A DNA stretch of 64,000 bases, taken from an uncultured Saprospiraceae bacterium (GTDB lineage Bacteria; Bacteroidota; Bacteroidia; Chitinophagales; Saprospiraceae). Both the position numbers and the translations under genes were made by a program. Positions within the stretch are counted from its first letter, which is position 1. Each line of letters starts with the position of its first letter. This document shows, in pieces, positions 40,542 through 51,791 of the stretch. Where the stretch lies: positions 1-64,000 of the forward strand of contig CALDYY010000072.1 in assembly GCA_937944245.1 (NCBI GenBank), in the 5' to 3' direction. Under the pieces are notes generated by a model that made no database searches, was not told the origin of the DNA, and saw only the letters and a program-made list of their open reading frames with translations.

Positions 40542-43016
40542 TTAAAACTGCAAGCGATACATAAAGTCTGGGAAGAAACCAATTTGATAAACCGTGTTCA
40601 CTTGATTGGTCAAACGATTGTATCGGTCAACAAATATATTCTGATTATTGGTAACATTCTGAATATCAAAGTAAAATTGATGCGACAGTTTTCGTTTTGC
40701 GCTATTCATACGCATTCCGAATTTGACATCCCAGCGCAAGTAAGGTGCATATTGCAAACTAAATGCCTCTTCTTCCAGCCTCACTTCTCTGCCAATTGCT
40801 TTGGATGCCGTCAGGTCAATCGGCGTGTAATAGCGACCACCTGCTGTTGTGAATTTAGTATCAAAAGTAAGCGAAATGCGCTTGCTCAATGTAATTTCTT
40901 TGCCTGCTAAAAAATTCAGCACATATTGGTTATTGAAGGTTGTGTTGCGCTCCACACCGTCGCTGCCTTTGTATTTGGAATCGAATAAAGAGGCAGTCAG
41001 TAGGGTATAATAACCTTTACTATAAAATTTCTCAATGGTTAGCTCTACTCCTGTGTTGTAGCCTGTGCCTTCGTTTACCAAGCCATAAGCATCACTAGGA
41101 AAGCCAAAATCTGCACCAACATTGAGAATAGAAAAACTAGAAAGCGTTGCTTCTATCGGTACACGGTCAATAGCTTGGTAGTAAGTTTCGATTTTCCCTC
41201 GCCATTCTTTACCCAATTTTATGTCGTAACCCAATACAAAATGATTACTTCTCGTGAATTTTAAATCGCGGTTCGATTCCACAAAACCACCTGTGGAAGT
41301 AGGTTCTTGGATAAGCAAAATGGGAAGTGGCTGATTTTGTTGATGCAAACCGTACCCTATATTGATGCTTTGGTTTGCAGCCACATTCCAACTCAATGCC
41401 AGTCGAGGTTCTAATGCAAAATTATCATTCAAATTCAGATATTGTCCATGTAAACCTGCATTTAAAGTCAAAGTAGGATTGATTCGGTATTTTGCTTGTG
41501 CAAAAGGTTGCACTATGGTTGCTCCTCCCTCAAAGCCATACACTAAGAAAGCATCGGGTAAGCCATCGCCATCCAAGTCGGGAGTTTCGTCGCGCGTAAT
41601 GTTTTCTATAGTAAGTTGCTCTCGTTCTAGCAACACCCCCGAGCGAAAGGTAAGCCTAGCACTAGCCTTATGATTAATACAACTTGAAAGAGAATAGCGG
41701 TTACTGGTGTTATCAATATCAAAAATGCGAAGTGCTATTTCTTTGTTTTCATCTAGAGGTAAAAAACGGTCTTGCGTGAAGATATTTTGTGAGTTGGAAG
41801 CAGCAATTACGGTACGAATATAAGTTTTGTTGCCAATCAAATAATTGTGTTTTAAACCAATGACCCCAAATTGAGATTCGGCGTATGAGTTTTCATCAGG
41901 TGCTGCAAATAAATCTGTCTCATCCACATCATTGCGGTCAAAATCAATGTCACTTACGCCACCGATACCAAATAAGCTGAATTTACCTAGTTTTGAATCG
42001 CCGAAGTCAATTTTAAAAGCAATATCTCGATAATTAGGAATAGCATTTGTGCCAACATTTAAACCTACTTCCTGTGCTAAGCTAACAAAAGAATAACGTC
42101 CTGCTACAAGATAAGAACTGCCATTGCCTTTCTTGAGCGGTCCTTCCGCCATCGCTTCCATACCTGTAAATGCGCCCATTTGAAGCATAAACTCCGAACG
42201 GTCGCGGTTGCCACTCCTAAAGCCTAAGTCAAAAACACCAGCCAGTGCATTGCCATATTCCGCAGGAAAAGCACTCGTCATAAAATCGGAGTTTTTCAAT
42301 AAATTAGTGTTCAAAGCACTTACAGGTCCGCCAGTTGTTCCCAATGTAGAAAAATGATTAGGATTGGGAATAGGAATACCCTCTAGTCGCCAAAGCACAC
42401 CAGTAGGCGAGTTTCCGCGAATAACAATGTCGTTCCTAGAATCATTGGCAGTAGATACACCAGCAAAATTACCTACCAAACGCGCCACATCGCCACGCCC
42501 ACCAGAGTAGCGATTGACTTCCTCTAGGCTAAATGTGCGAGCAGAAACCGCTGCCATTTCGTTGATGGCTTTGTCTTTTTCCGCATCAGCGGTAACCACA
42601 ACTTCTTGAAGCGATTCCAGCGATTCTTCCAAAGTCAGTTCCAAAACGACTTCTTTTCCAGCCGTAACCACGACGTTAGGAATAGTCATGGAAGAATAAC
42701 CTAAGTAATTGATTTGCAGCGTTTGCCTGCCTAATGGAACGTTCTCTAATCGGAAATAGCCATTAGCATCGGTGGTTGTCCCCATAGGCGTTTCTCCTAT
42801 TAAGGCAACGGTAGCGCCAATCAATGGCACTTCTGATTGTTTGTCTAAAATAGTTCCTTTAATGATTTGTGTTTGTGCCAACAAAGTCGCACTCAAAAAC
42901 AGCAAGGCAAACCAAGAGCATAATTGCTTTTTCATCATTATTTTTTTAACAAGGTGAATAAAAACGGGTGATTTCTTTTCTTGACTCAAAAGTGATGGAA
43001 AAAGCAGTACGCTCAA
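40542..43016 (-). CDS. TonB-dependent receptor with carboxypeptidase-like regulatory domain
   Basis: IIKGTILDKQSEVPLIGATVALIGE; plug and barrel pattern; true start probably the MMKKQL methionine. Confidence 0.92.
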   Translation of the reverse strand: MSVLLFPSLLSQEKKSPVFIHLVKKIMMKKQLCSWFALLFLSATLLAQTQIIKGTILDKQSEVPLIGATVALIGETPMGTTTDANGYFRLENVPLGRQTLQINYLGYSSMTIPNVVVTAGKEVVLELTLEESLESLQEVVVTADAEKDKAINEMAAVSARTFSLEEVNRYSGGRGDVARLVGNFAGVSTANDSRNDIVIRGNSPTGVLWRLEGIPIPNPNHFSTLGTTGGPVSALNTNLLKNSDFMTSAFPAEYGNALAGVFDLGFRSGNRDRSEFMLQMGAFTGMEAMAEGPLKKGNGSSYLVAGRYSFVSLAQEVGLNVGTNAIPNYRDIAFKIDFGDSKLGKFSLFGIGGVSDIDFDRNDVDETDLFAAPDENSYAESQFGVIGLKHNYLIGNKTYIRTVIAASNSQNIFTQDRFLPLDENKEIALRIFDIDNTSNRYSLSSCINHKASARLTFRSGVLLEREQLTIENITRDETPDLDGDGLPDAFLVYGFEGGATIVQPFAQAKYRINPTLTLNAGLHGQYLNLNDNFALEPRLALSWNVAANQSINIGYGLHQQNQPLPILLIQEPTSTGGFVESNRDLKFTRSNHFVLGYDIKLGKEWRGKIETYYQAIDRVPIEATLSSFSILNVGADFGFPSDAYGLVNEGTGYNTGVELTIEKFYSKGYYTLLTASLFDSKYKGSDGVERNTTFNNQYVLNFLAGKEITLSKRISLTFDTKFTTAGGRYYTPIDLTASKAIGREVRLEEEAFSLQYAPYLRWDVKFGMRMNSAKRKLSHQFYFDIQNVTNNQNIFVDRYNRLTNQVNTVYQIGFFPDFMYRLQF

Positions 43017-43135
43017 AACGAATTATAATTGAATTGTCAAAAATGAGGGTTGAATTGTAAGGCAGAAATTCTTTGAGAAGATATTGTGGGATTACAAATA
43101 AAAATTCAATCTATAATCCTCTAAATTTGAATTGT

Positions 43136-44119
43136 TTAATACTCGTATTTCTGAATTTCCAATTCAATTTGCTTACTGAGGTAACTAAAAAATTCATTGC
43201 GGTTTTTCAAGGAATGATTGGTGATGCCATTGCTTTGATGGATTAAATTCTTTAGCCACAAAGAAGCCCTGTTACAAAGTGCGGGGTCTTGGCTCATCAC
43301 ATAATCGGGGTCGCAAAAAGTCCAACTTACAAAGGACAACTCGTTTGATTCCACATAAAACACATTGTTAGTGGAGTTGAATAGTTCCGATTGGTAAAGT
43401 TGAAATGCTGAGGCTTGACTGCCCCACATTTTCTTGCCAGTATCCGTCAATTTCTTTGCCTCCAACAACACCTCGTTCAATTCTTGCAAAATCTCAACCA
43501 CAAGTTGAGTATCGTCTAAACAACCAACAGATCTCAAGTAGTTGATTTGCTCAAAGGTGCTTTCTAGTATGGTTTTGCTCCAAATTTCATAGCTGGGAAT
43601 ATTGCCATAGCATTGATAAATTTCATTTGCCATCTCAAGATGTCGCTCATTGAGCCAATCGGTATTGAACTTGTATTCGTGTATTTTTTCGGCATTCCAA
43701 GAGCCTACTTCCCAAACAAATAGCTTGAAAGCCAACAACTTAGGTGAATTTAGGAAAATAAAAAAAGGTAGCCCTTTGGAAGAATAAAACAACTTGATGT
43801 TTTTCAAATGAACCGTCTTGCGGAATGTATGTAGCGTGTCTGTCAAAAAAGCCTCTAGCGCGTTGTCGTTTTTGTCGTAAAGACGGTGCGTACAACTGAC
43901 AACGTTATTTTGCTTTTGAATAAATTGATCCAACGAAATTCCTGTGGCTTGCGCCAAAGTACAAACTTCCTCAAAAGTAAAATCAGTATCACCACGAAGT
44001 CTTCGATATACTGAATTTTTATTCAAGAAAAGGGCTTTTCCTATGGTGTCCACCATTTCTTCCTTGTTCGAGAAACGATTTTTGATACTATCGAGGAATG
44101 CACTGCCAAATTTTGTCAT
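43136..44119 (-). CDS. XRE-like HTH transcriptional regulator
   Basis: IGKALFLNKNSVYRRLRGDTDFTFEEVCTLAQATGISLDQF. Confidence 0.75.
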   Translation of the reverse strand: MTKFGSAFLDSIKNRFSNKEEMVDTIGKALFLNKNSVYRRLRGDTDFTFEEVCTLAQATGISLDQFIQKQNNVVSCTHRLYDKNDNALEAFLTDTLHTFRKTVHLKNIKLFYSSKGLPFFIFLNSPKLLAFKLFVWEVGSWNAEKIHEYKFNTDWLNERHLEMANEIYQCYGNIPSYEIWSKTILESTFEQINYLRSVGCLDDTQLVVEILQELNEVLLEAKKLTDTGKKMWGSQASAFQLYQSELFNSTNNVFYVESNELSFVSWTFCDPDYVMSQDPALCNRASLWLKNLIHQSNGITNHSLKNRNEFFSYLSKQIELEIQKYEY

Positions 44120-44439
44120 AAGTGTTAGCTTTTTTTGCCTGCTGTATCAAAAAGTGATACTGAACGCTAATCCAATATCATTTTTTCAACATAGCTACTT
44201 GTAAATTTAACATTTTTTCATAAAGTGTATCCTTCTTTTTTTATTTCCCCTTTTTGTGCGATTATTTGATTCTTTGTTTTGATGTGTATTAAATACCTTT
44301 ATTGTCATAATGAACGACGACTACAATTACGAATTTTATCAAGTTAAGTTGGTTTTATTTCGTTACAATGTGTATTGTTTAGGAAAGAAAAATCAACTGA
44401 TAAAAGTCCGATTACTAATCAAATTCAAATCTATTTCTT

Positions 44440-44757
44440 ATGGACAAAATAACAATTGCTTTTTCCTTATTCCTTGTTTTACTTGGAATGACCGCCTGCT
44501 CCCTAGAAGAGCTATTCGAGAAAGAAGAAAAACTACCTGAGATTACGCCTGAAACGCGAAAAGCCTTTGGTTTCTTGCTGGATGGAAAGGTATTGTCTTA
44601 CAAGAGTCTGCTGTTGCGCTACCCAATGCTACCCAAGCATTTTTAGGACTTACCAATAACCACTTTCAAATGAGAAACTCAGAAGGTACTAGCTTCTTTT
44701 TATTACGACTATATCGGGGACGAATTGATGCTTTTTTTAAACTTGAAGAATTATGAA
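44440..44757 (+). pseudogene. Frame-disrupted small lipoprotein gene
   Basis: Normal lipoprotein start (MDKITIAFSLFLVLLGMTACS) ends at 44646, but the adjacent frame stays open (GIVLQESAVALPNATQAFLGLTNNHFQMRNSEG...). Confidence 0.45.
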
Positions 44758-46036
44758 AAACAATAAAATGATAATAGGATTATACTTATCCCTGCTTGTA
44801 CTAGGTTGCTTCAAAGAAGAAGACCTACACAAGCAAACTGATTGCTGCCCTCCAACCGAAAAAGAGGAAGTAAAACTAGAAAGCCCAGTAGAAATAATTT
44901 GGAAGCAAGCGATTGAAGATACTACTAGGCGTAGTTCCATGGGTACTCCATTGCTTATAGGAGATGGGGTGTTTGTACCATCCAATGAAACTACGTTCTT
45001 GGTCAAACATAAAATGCTAGATAAAAAAACAGGGGCTTTACGTTGGGAGTGGCTAGACCCCTTAGATAGACTTGTATCAGATACTGGTGATGGGGTTAGA
45101 AATTATTTAGATCAATATATCTTAATGATTACCAACTCAGACAGAGGTATTACTGTGTTGAATACCCAAGGAGAAGTGGTTTGGAGAGCGCACCTCGACC
45201 GTAATCAGAATCAGTATTCTAGTAATTCGTTTAACCTATTAGGAGATACTGTATATTATGTGCACAAAAACAGTTACAATCGTTCTACTAAGAGTCATCT
45301 GATTCGTTTTACCATAGACAACTGGCAGGAAATTGATACCCTATTCACCTTAGAATGGCAGTATCCTTATTTTGTTGTGTTTACTCCTCCCGCAGTCTGG
45401 AAGAATGGAGTGGGCGATGAGATTTTAATTTTTCAGGATAGAAAATTTGGTCAAAGGCATTCAGAACGAGTAGAATACTTAGCCTACAATGCTACTCAAA
45501 AGCAACTGCTTTGGAAACAAGACAGTTTGCACGAAATGCCAAGGCAGTTGCCGCTTCACTCTACTCTATCTATTCCGAAAGTGAAAGGAGATTTGGCTTA
45601 CATTATGTCTGGGCTATCTGTATTGTGCTTTCATATTCCGACTGGAGCTTTAATTTGGGAAAGCGAGTTGGACAATAAATCAGATGCATTATGGAGCTCT
45701 ACACTCGAAATGGTGGATGGAAAAGTAATTGTGATGTCTCAGATAGGGACTAGTTATGGGTTTGATGAAAAAACAGGCAAGAGAATTTGGAGAACGACGG
45801 GGAAGACCTTTATTAAATGTAAAAGCTCAGCCGCCTATCGTGATGGGGTACTGTACTATACTTGTGAGCAAGAGCTTAGAGCTATATCCACCACCAATGG
45901 AGAAATACTGTGGAGCATTCCTAGCCCAGCGCACCCTTATGGAAAAATGTATAATGGTTTAGTGATGGACCCCGAAACAGGCTATCTTTATTTAAGCGAT
46001 GGTAGGTTTATTATGTGCCTAAAAGTAAAAAAGTAA
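44753..46036 (+). CDS. PQQ-like beta-propeller lipoprotein
   Basis: Lipobox LGC; repeated W-containing blades (KTGALRWEWL, TQGEVVWRAHL, PTGALIWESEL, TNGEILWSIP). Confidence 0.85.
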   Translation: MKNNKMIIGLYLSLLVLGCFKEEDLHKQTDCCPPTEKEEVKLESPVEIIWKQAIEDTTRRSSMGTPLLIGDGVFVPSNETTFLVKHKMLDKKTGALRWEWLDPLDRLVSDTGDGVRNYLDQYILMITNSDRGITVLNTQGEVVWRAHLDRNQNQYSSNSFNLLGDTVYYVHKNSYNRSTKSHLIRFTIDNWQEIDTLFTLEWQYPYFVVFTPPAVWKNGVGDEILIFQDRKFGQRHSERVEYLAYNATQKQLLWKQDSLHEMPRQLPLHSTLSIPKVKGDLAYIMSGLSVLCFHIPTGALIWESELDNKSDALWSSTLEMVDGKVIVMSQIGTSYGFDEKTGKRIWRTTGKTFIKCKSSAAYRDGVLYYTCEQELRAISTTNGEILWSIPSPAHPYGKMYNGLVMDPETGYLYLSDGRFIMCLKVKK

Positions 46037-46040
46037 ACAA

Positions 46041-46448
46041 ATGCTTACACAAAACCATACATCGCCAATCGTTGCCATACTGGTAGTGTTTTTTGTATCC
46101 ATGTTTTATGCGCAAAGTGCATTTGCTGTGGTGGAATCTATACCCATTGAAGGAAGAAACATACAGAAAGACCATGAAAGCACAGTAAAAAAACGAGAAC
46201 AGCGGAAAGTAGAAAAGTTGGAGCGAAAAGTAAAAAGGATAACTGAGAAATCTAAAAAAAAAGGGTCTTCACTCGGTATTATTGGACTGATATTTCTTAT
46301 TATTGGATTATTGTTCTATGTAACCTATTCAATTACACTCACGGGGAGTGGGTCTTTAAGTTTTATTTTTTTTTGGAATACCTGCCCTCACTGTGGCGAC
46401 TGCTCTTTTGATTGTTTATGCCGCAAGCTAATGGATGCTTTAGGGTGA
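46041..46448 (+). CDS. Small membrane protein, possibly frameshifted at a T9 tract
   Basis: Signal peptide, Lys/Arg-rich linker, TM segment; C-terminus becomes Cys-rich after poly-T at 46366-46374. Confidence 0.55.
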   Translation: MLTQNHTSPIVAILVVFFVSMFYAQSAFAVVESIPIEGRNIQKDHESTVKKREQRKVEKLERKVKRITEKSKKKGSSLGIIGLIFLIIGLLFYVTYSITLTGSGSLSFIFFWNTCPHCGDCSFDCLCRKLMDALG

Positions 46449-46499
46449 AATAAAAAATAAAAAAAATAGAAAGTGCCACCGTTTGGCACTGAGTGTAAC

Positions 46500-46507
46500 T
46501 AAATTTG
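46500..46507 (+). promoter_or_regulatory. Bacteroidota -7 element (TAAATTTG)
   Basis: Exact TAnnTTTG 22 bp upstream of ATG 46529. Confidence 0.4.
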
Positions 46508-46528
46508 TGTAAGAAAAAAATAAAGGAT

Positions 46529-47308
46529 ATGTCAAACCAATCTATAAAAAGAAGGTCATTCATAGGTGGTAGCATTGCTACAGTTGGAGGAGTGCTCCTT
46601 TCAGGGAACATATTAGCAAATGATTCATCCTATGTTAAAACAAATAGAAAGGGATATACTTTTTTATCTGAAAGCGGTAATTTTGGGAAAGGAGGTTTAT
46701 ACGTCATTGGTTTACTAACTTGTGAGGATAATGGTGAGCAGCATGAAGAAAACATAAAGGCATTGAGGGTGAAGCATAATTACAGGACAAGAATGACTTA
46801 TAAAGATGGGGATGCTTACAAAGTTCCTTTTACAAAAGATTGTATTGACTATTTTTTCAATACGGATAGCTTGACATTCACAGCAGCTATTGTGAAGCAG
46901 GTAGAGCCTGCGAGCATGGATAAGTCAAATCTTTCTAATGAACAGTTGAGATTAGAAAAATCAAAACTAATAAAGCAACTGATTGATCTTCAAAAAGTTG
47001 AAGTAACAGATGTTGTTGCCAGAAATCAATCTCGGTACGGACCATCATATAGCTTTACAGAAAAATTTAAAGAATGGACTAGTTTAAACTACGAAGCAAG
47101 AGATATAAGAACGGGTAATAATTTGTTACAATTGGTGGATCAAATGACAGGTTCAGTAGCATCAGATATGTTGGGCAAAGTTGGCAATAAAACTAAAATT
47201 ATCTTAATAGAATACCTAAAAAATAAAGTAAATGTTTCTTCCTTTGAAAAAATAAGTAAAAAGGAAACAAAATTTAGAATTACAGAAACTAATCTCTACA
47301 AGAACTAA
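46529..47308 (+). CDS. Hypothetical exported protein with Tat-like signal
   Basis: MSNQSIKRRSFIGGSIATVGGVLLSGNILA; start moved downstream from the TTG at 46505. Confidence 0.65.
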   Translation: MSNQSIKRRSFIGGSIATVGGVLLSGNILANDSSYVKTNRKGYTFLSESGNFGKGGLYVIGLLTCEDNGEQHEENIKALRVKHNYRTRMTYKDGDAYKVPFTKDCIDYFFNTDSLTFTAAIVKQVEPASMDKSNLSNEQLRLEKSKLIKQLIDLQKVEVTDVVARNQSRYGPSYSFTEKFKEWTSLNYEARDIRTGNNLLQLVDQMTGSVASDMLGKVGNKTKIILIEYLKNKVNVSSFEKISKKETKFRITETNLYKN

Positions 47309-47470
47309 AGGTGTTGGAACTAAACGGTTCCGTTTTCTAGACCCACTCACGTATGGTAAGTGGTACAACAACAACCCTTATAAGAAAAAATATCAAAAAA
47401 AGCTGAGAACTAAAGGTGCTGGAACTAAACGGTTCCGTTTTCTAGACCCACTCACGTATGGTAAGTGGTA
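47301..47470. repeat. Two-copy tandem repeat, 105-bp period, 65-bp conserved core
   Basis: Core agaactaaaggtg[t/c]tggaactaaacggttccgttttctagacccactcacgtatggtaagtggta at 47301-47365 and 47406-47470; one mismatch in 65. Confidence 0.95.
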
Positions 47471-47530
47471 AAATAACAGCAACCTTTATAAAAAAAAGCA
47501 CCGAAACAAGCGGTGTAGTAAATTAACCCT

Positions 47531-48124
47531 CTATTTCCCTGTCCAAGCATTGCCTTTTAGTCGAAAACGCCAAGGCATTTCTTTCCATTCTTCGGCGTAG
47601 TCAATGCCTATTCTTGGGCTGGTGATGATGTCGTCTGGAGCAACCACAACGTGGCGGTCTTCAAGGTAAATTATATCGCTGTTAATCAAATTTATTCCAT
47701 GATAGGCGGTAGTAATGCCAAGTGCCTTGGTGAGTGTACCAGGTCCTGAGGTGAATTGCTTTTTGGATAGTAACATACCTCGCCTTTGCAGCATGAGGTC
47801 AATGTTTTCAGTAGGTTCGATAGCGCGGATGAGGACGGCTTGTGGCGAATCGGCTTTTCCTGTAACCACATTGAACATATGGTGCAAGCCATAGCAAAGC
47901 GTGATATAAGCCAACCCTCCTTCCTGAAACATGACTTCGGTGCGCTTGGTGCGGCGATTGTTGTAGGCGTGACAGGCTTTGTCCTCTATGCCACAATAGG
48001 CTTCCGTTTCTACAATTTTACCGACTGTTTTTGCACCGTCAGTATGAGACACTAGAAATTTGCCGAGCAATAGTGGCGCAACTTCTAGTGCCTCTTGCAT
48101 AAAAAACGCTTGTCCTAACTTCAC
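47531..48124 (-). CDS. 3-methyladenine DNA glycosylase (AAG/Mpg family)
   Basis: VSHTDGAKTVGKIVETEAYCGIEDKACHAYNNRRTKRTEVMF; GPGTLTKALGI. Confidence 0.95.
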   Translation of the reverse strand: MKLGQAFFMQEALEVAPLLLGKFLVSHTDGAKTVGKIVETEAYCGIEDKACHAYNNRRTKRTEVMFQEGGLAYITLCYGLHHMFNVVTGKADSPQAVLIRAIEPTENIDLMLQRRGMLLSKKQFTSGPGTLTKALGITTAYHGINLINSDIIYLEDRHVVVAPDDIITSPRIGIDYAEEWKEMPWRFRLKGNAWTGK

Positions 48125-48127
48125 TGC

Positions 48128-49669
<1,542 letters not shown>

Positions 49670-49699
49670 TCACCTAACTTATATTTTAATTCTAAGCCT

Positions 49700-50299
49700 T
49701 TAATTTTTAGGTAAATACAACTGCATATATTTTGCCATATACTTTCCGATAATATCAAATTCAAGATTGATGCTATCGCCGGCTTTCAATGTCTTGAATG
49801 TAGTGTGTGCATAAGTGTAGGGAATAATGGCTACGGAAAACGCATTATCATGAGGATTAACGACGGTTAAACTCACCCCATTGATGCAGATAGACCCTTT
49901 ATCCACCAGCAAATGCTCGGGAGTAGGCTCATATTCAAAGTGGTAGTACCAACTGCCATCGGCTTCTAGCACTTGAGTACATACGCCTTGTGCGTCCACA
50001 TGCCCTTGCACCATATGTCCGTCTAAGCGAGCATTAGCAAGCATGGCGCGCTCCAAATTAAGGTGGTCGCCAACGTTAAGTTTGCCCAAGTTGCTACGTT
50101 TGAGGGTTTCCTCTACCGCAGTTACCCTGTGCCAATCGTGTTCTTGCGCCACTACGGTCAAGCAAACGCCGTTGTGCGCTACGCTTTGGTCTATTCTAAG
50201 TTGATTAGAAATGCTCGATTGAACGGTGAAGTGAACGTTACGCCCTTCTTGTGCCATGGCAACGACGCTGCCTAATGCTTCTATGATGCCTGTAAACAT
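49700..50299 (-). CDS. ribE: Riboflavin synthase, alpha subunit
   Basis: MFTGIIEALGSV; VAHNGVCLTVV; duplicated lumazine-binding fold. Confidence 0.97.
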   Translation of the reverse strand: MFTGIIEALGSVVAMAQEGRNVHFTVQSSISNQLRIDQSVAHNGVCLTVVAQEHDWHRVTAVEETLKRSNLGKLNVGDHLNLERAMLANARLDGHMVQGHVDAQGVCTQVLEADGSWYYHFEYEPTPEHLLVDKGSICINGVSLTVVNPHDNAFSVAIIPYTYAHTTFKTLKAGDSINLEFDIIGKYMAKYMQLYLPKN

Positions 50300-50517
50300 A
50301 GTTTTTTCAGCTTTATTTAAATTGAGTAGCTAAAACCATGTTAGCATGGCGTTTGTTTTATGGAACTTTCAAAACTTAAATTTAAGCTCAACAAAAGCGA
50401 TATTTTTTCTTTCAAACTTGATTATAATGAATGGTTTGAACCAAAACTTATGAAGAACATAATAATTCTTGATTTGTTATAAAAGTCAATTTCAAAAAAG
50501 GTAAAAAACGTAAACTT

Positions 50518-50694
50518 ATGCCAAAGAGAACTTCTGTAAATGACGTAAAGCAAATTGAAGATTTGAATGATTTGAACAAAATAGTGTTAGATAAAAGAAA
50601 CAATAAACGAGCAGATGCCAAGAAAGAAAGACGTAACCGTCATTATGTTAAGTTGCTCATTAAACAGCAAATTAAGGATTTGACGCTAGAATAA
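50518..50694 (+). CDS. Small basic hypothetical protein (58 aa)
   Basis: MPKRTSVNDVKQIEDLNDLNKIVLDKRNNKRADAKKERRNRHYVKLLIKQQIKDLTLE*; below the ORF-track length cutoff. Confidence 0.5.
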   Translation: MPKRTSVNDVKQIEDLNDLNKIVLDKRNNKRADAKKERRNRHYVKLLIKQQIKDLTLE

Positions 50695-50788
50695 GTAGCG
50701 AAAAGATAACAAGATTTCAGTATTCACTATAACGGAAAGAAAAAAAATCGAAGAAAAGAGTTAACTTTATGGGGTAAAGAATAAGAAA

Positions 50789-51709
50789 ATGGCTCTAGTA
50801 GAGAAATACATAAATCCTTTTACAGACTTCGGTTTCAAAAAACTATTTGGAACCGAATTGAATAAAGATTTGCTTATAGATTTTTTAAATGAAGTAGTCT
50901 TACCTAAAGAACGCAGAATAAAAGATTTAACTTATCGAAAGAATGAGCATATTGGAAACACAGAATTAGACCGCAAGGCTATTTTTGATTTGTATTGCAT
51001 CGGAACAGACGGAGAACGATTTATAGTCGAAATGCAGAAAGCCAAACAAAATTATTTTAAAGATAGAAGTGTATTTTATTCAACCTTTCCTATACAAGAA
51101 CAAGCACAGAGAGGGGATTGGGATTATCAACTGTCGGAGGTTTACACGGTAGGTATTTTGGATTTTGTTTTTAGTGATGATGAGGCAAAAGATGAAAAAG
51201 GTAAAAAATCTGAGCAGACAAAACAAAATGCTGTCAGGCATGAGGTTAAACTGAAAAATGAATATTGCCAAGTTTTTTATGATAAATTAACTTTTATCTA
51301 CTTGGAAATGCCAAATTTTAATAAGCGCGAAAATGAATTGGAAACCCTTTATGACAAATGGTTATACGTTTTAAAATATCTACCTACATTTTCAGAAAGA
51401 CCCAGAAAATTACAAGAGCGTATTTTTCAACGCTTATTTGAAGCCGCAGAAATAGCTAAGTTTAGTCCTGAAGAGAAAGAACAATATGAAGAAAGTTTAA
51501 AATCGTATAGAGACCTCAAAAATGTAATTGATACAGCTTTCGATGAAGGAGAAAATAAAGGTAAGATAGAAGGTAAATTGGAAGAAAAAATTAACAATAT
51601 CAAAAAAGCATTAGTAAGGAAAAAATTGACCATAGAAGAAATAGCCGAAGATTTCGATACGACAATTGATTTTGTACTTCAAATAAAAGAAAGCCATAAC
51701 CTATTTTGA
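50789..51709 (+). CDS. Rpn family recombination-promoting nuclease / PD-(D/E)XK transposase family protein
   Basis: YINPFTDFGFKKLFGTELNKDLLIDFLNEVL; FDLYCIGTDGERFIVEMQ; LEMPNFNKRENELETLYDKWLYVLK. Confidence 0.93.
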   Translation: MALVEKYINPFTDFGFKKLFGTELNKDLLIDFLNEVVLPKERRIKDLTYRKNEHIGNTELDRKAIFDLYCIGTDGERFIVEMQKAKQNYFKDRSVFYSTFPIQEQAQRGDWDYQLSEVYTVGILDFVFSDDEAKDEKGKKSEQTKQNAVRHEVKLKNEYCQVFYDKLTFIYLEMPNFNKRENELETLYDKWLYVLKYLPTFSERPRKLQERIFQRLFEAAEIAKFSPEEKEQYEESLKSYRDLKNVIDTAFDEGENKGKIEGKLEEKINNIKKALVRKKLTIEEIAEDFDTTIDFVLQIKESHNLF

Positions 51710-51791
51710 GGTGCACATTAACTATTGATGAGGAAAGGGATTCATCTTTCTTCATCAGATTCAGCAATTCAGTATTTAGTCAATCTTTCCA

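Noticed and set aside
47301-47470. CRISPR array
   Set aside because: Only two units, 65-bp core and 40-bp partly similar spacer, no cas genes; not a CRISPR.
50789-51709. Calling the Rpn-family gene an active insertion sequence
   Set aside because: No flanking inverted repeats or target duplication seen; kept as an Rpn-family nuclease CDS.
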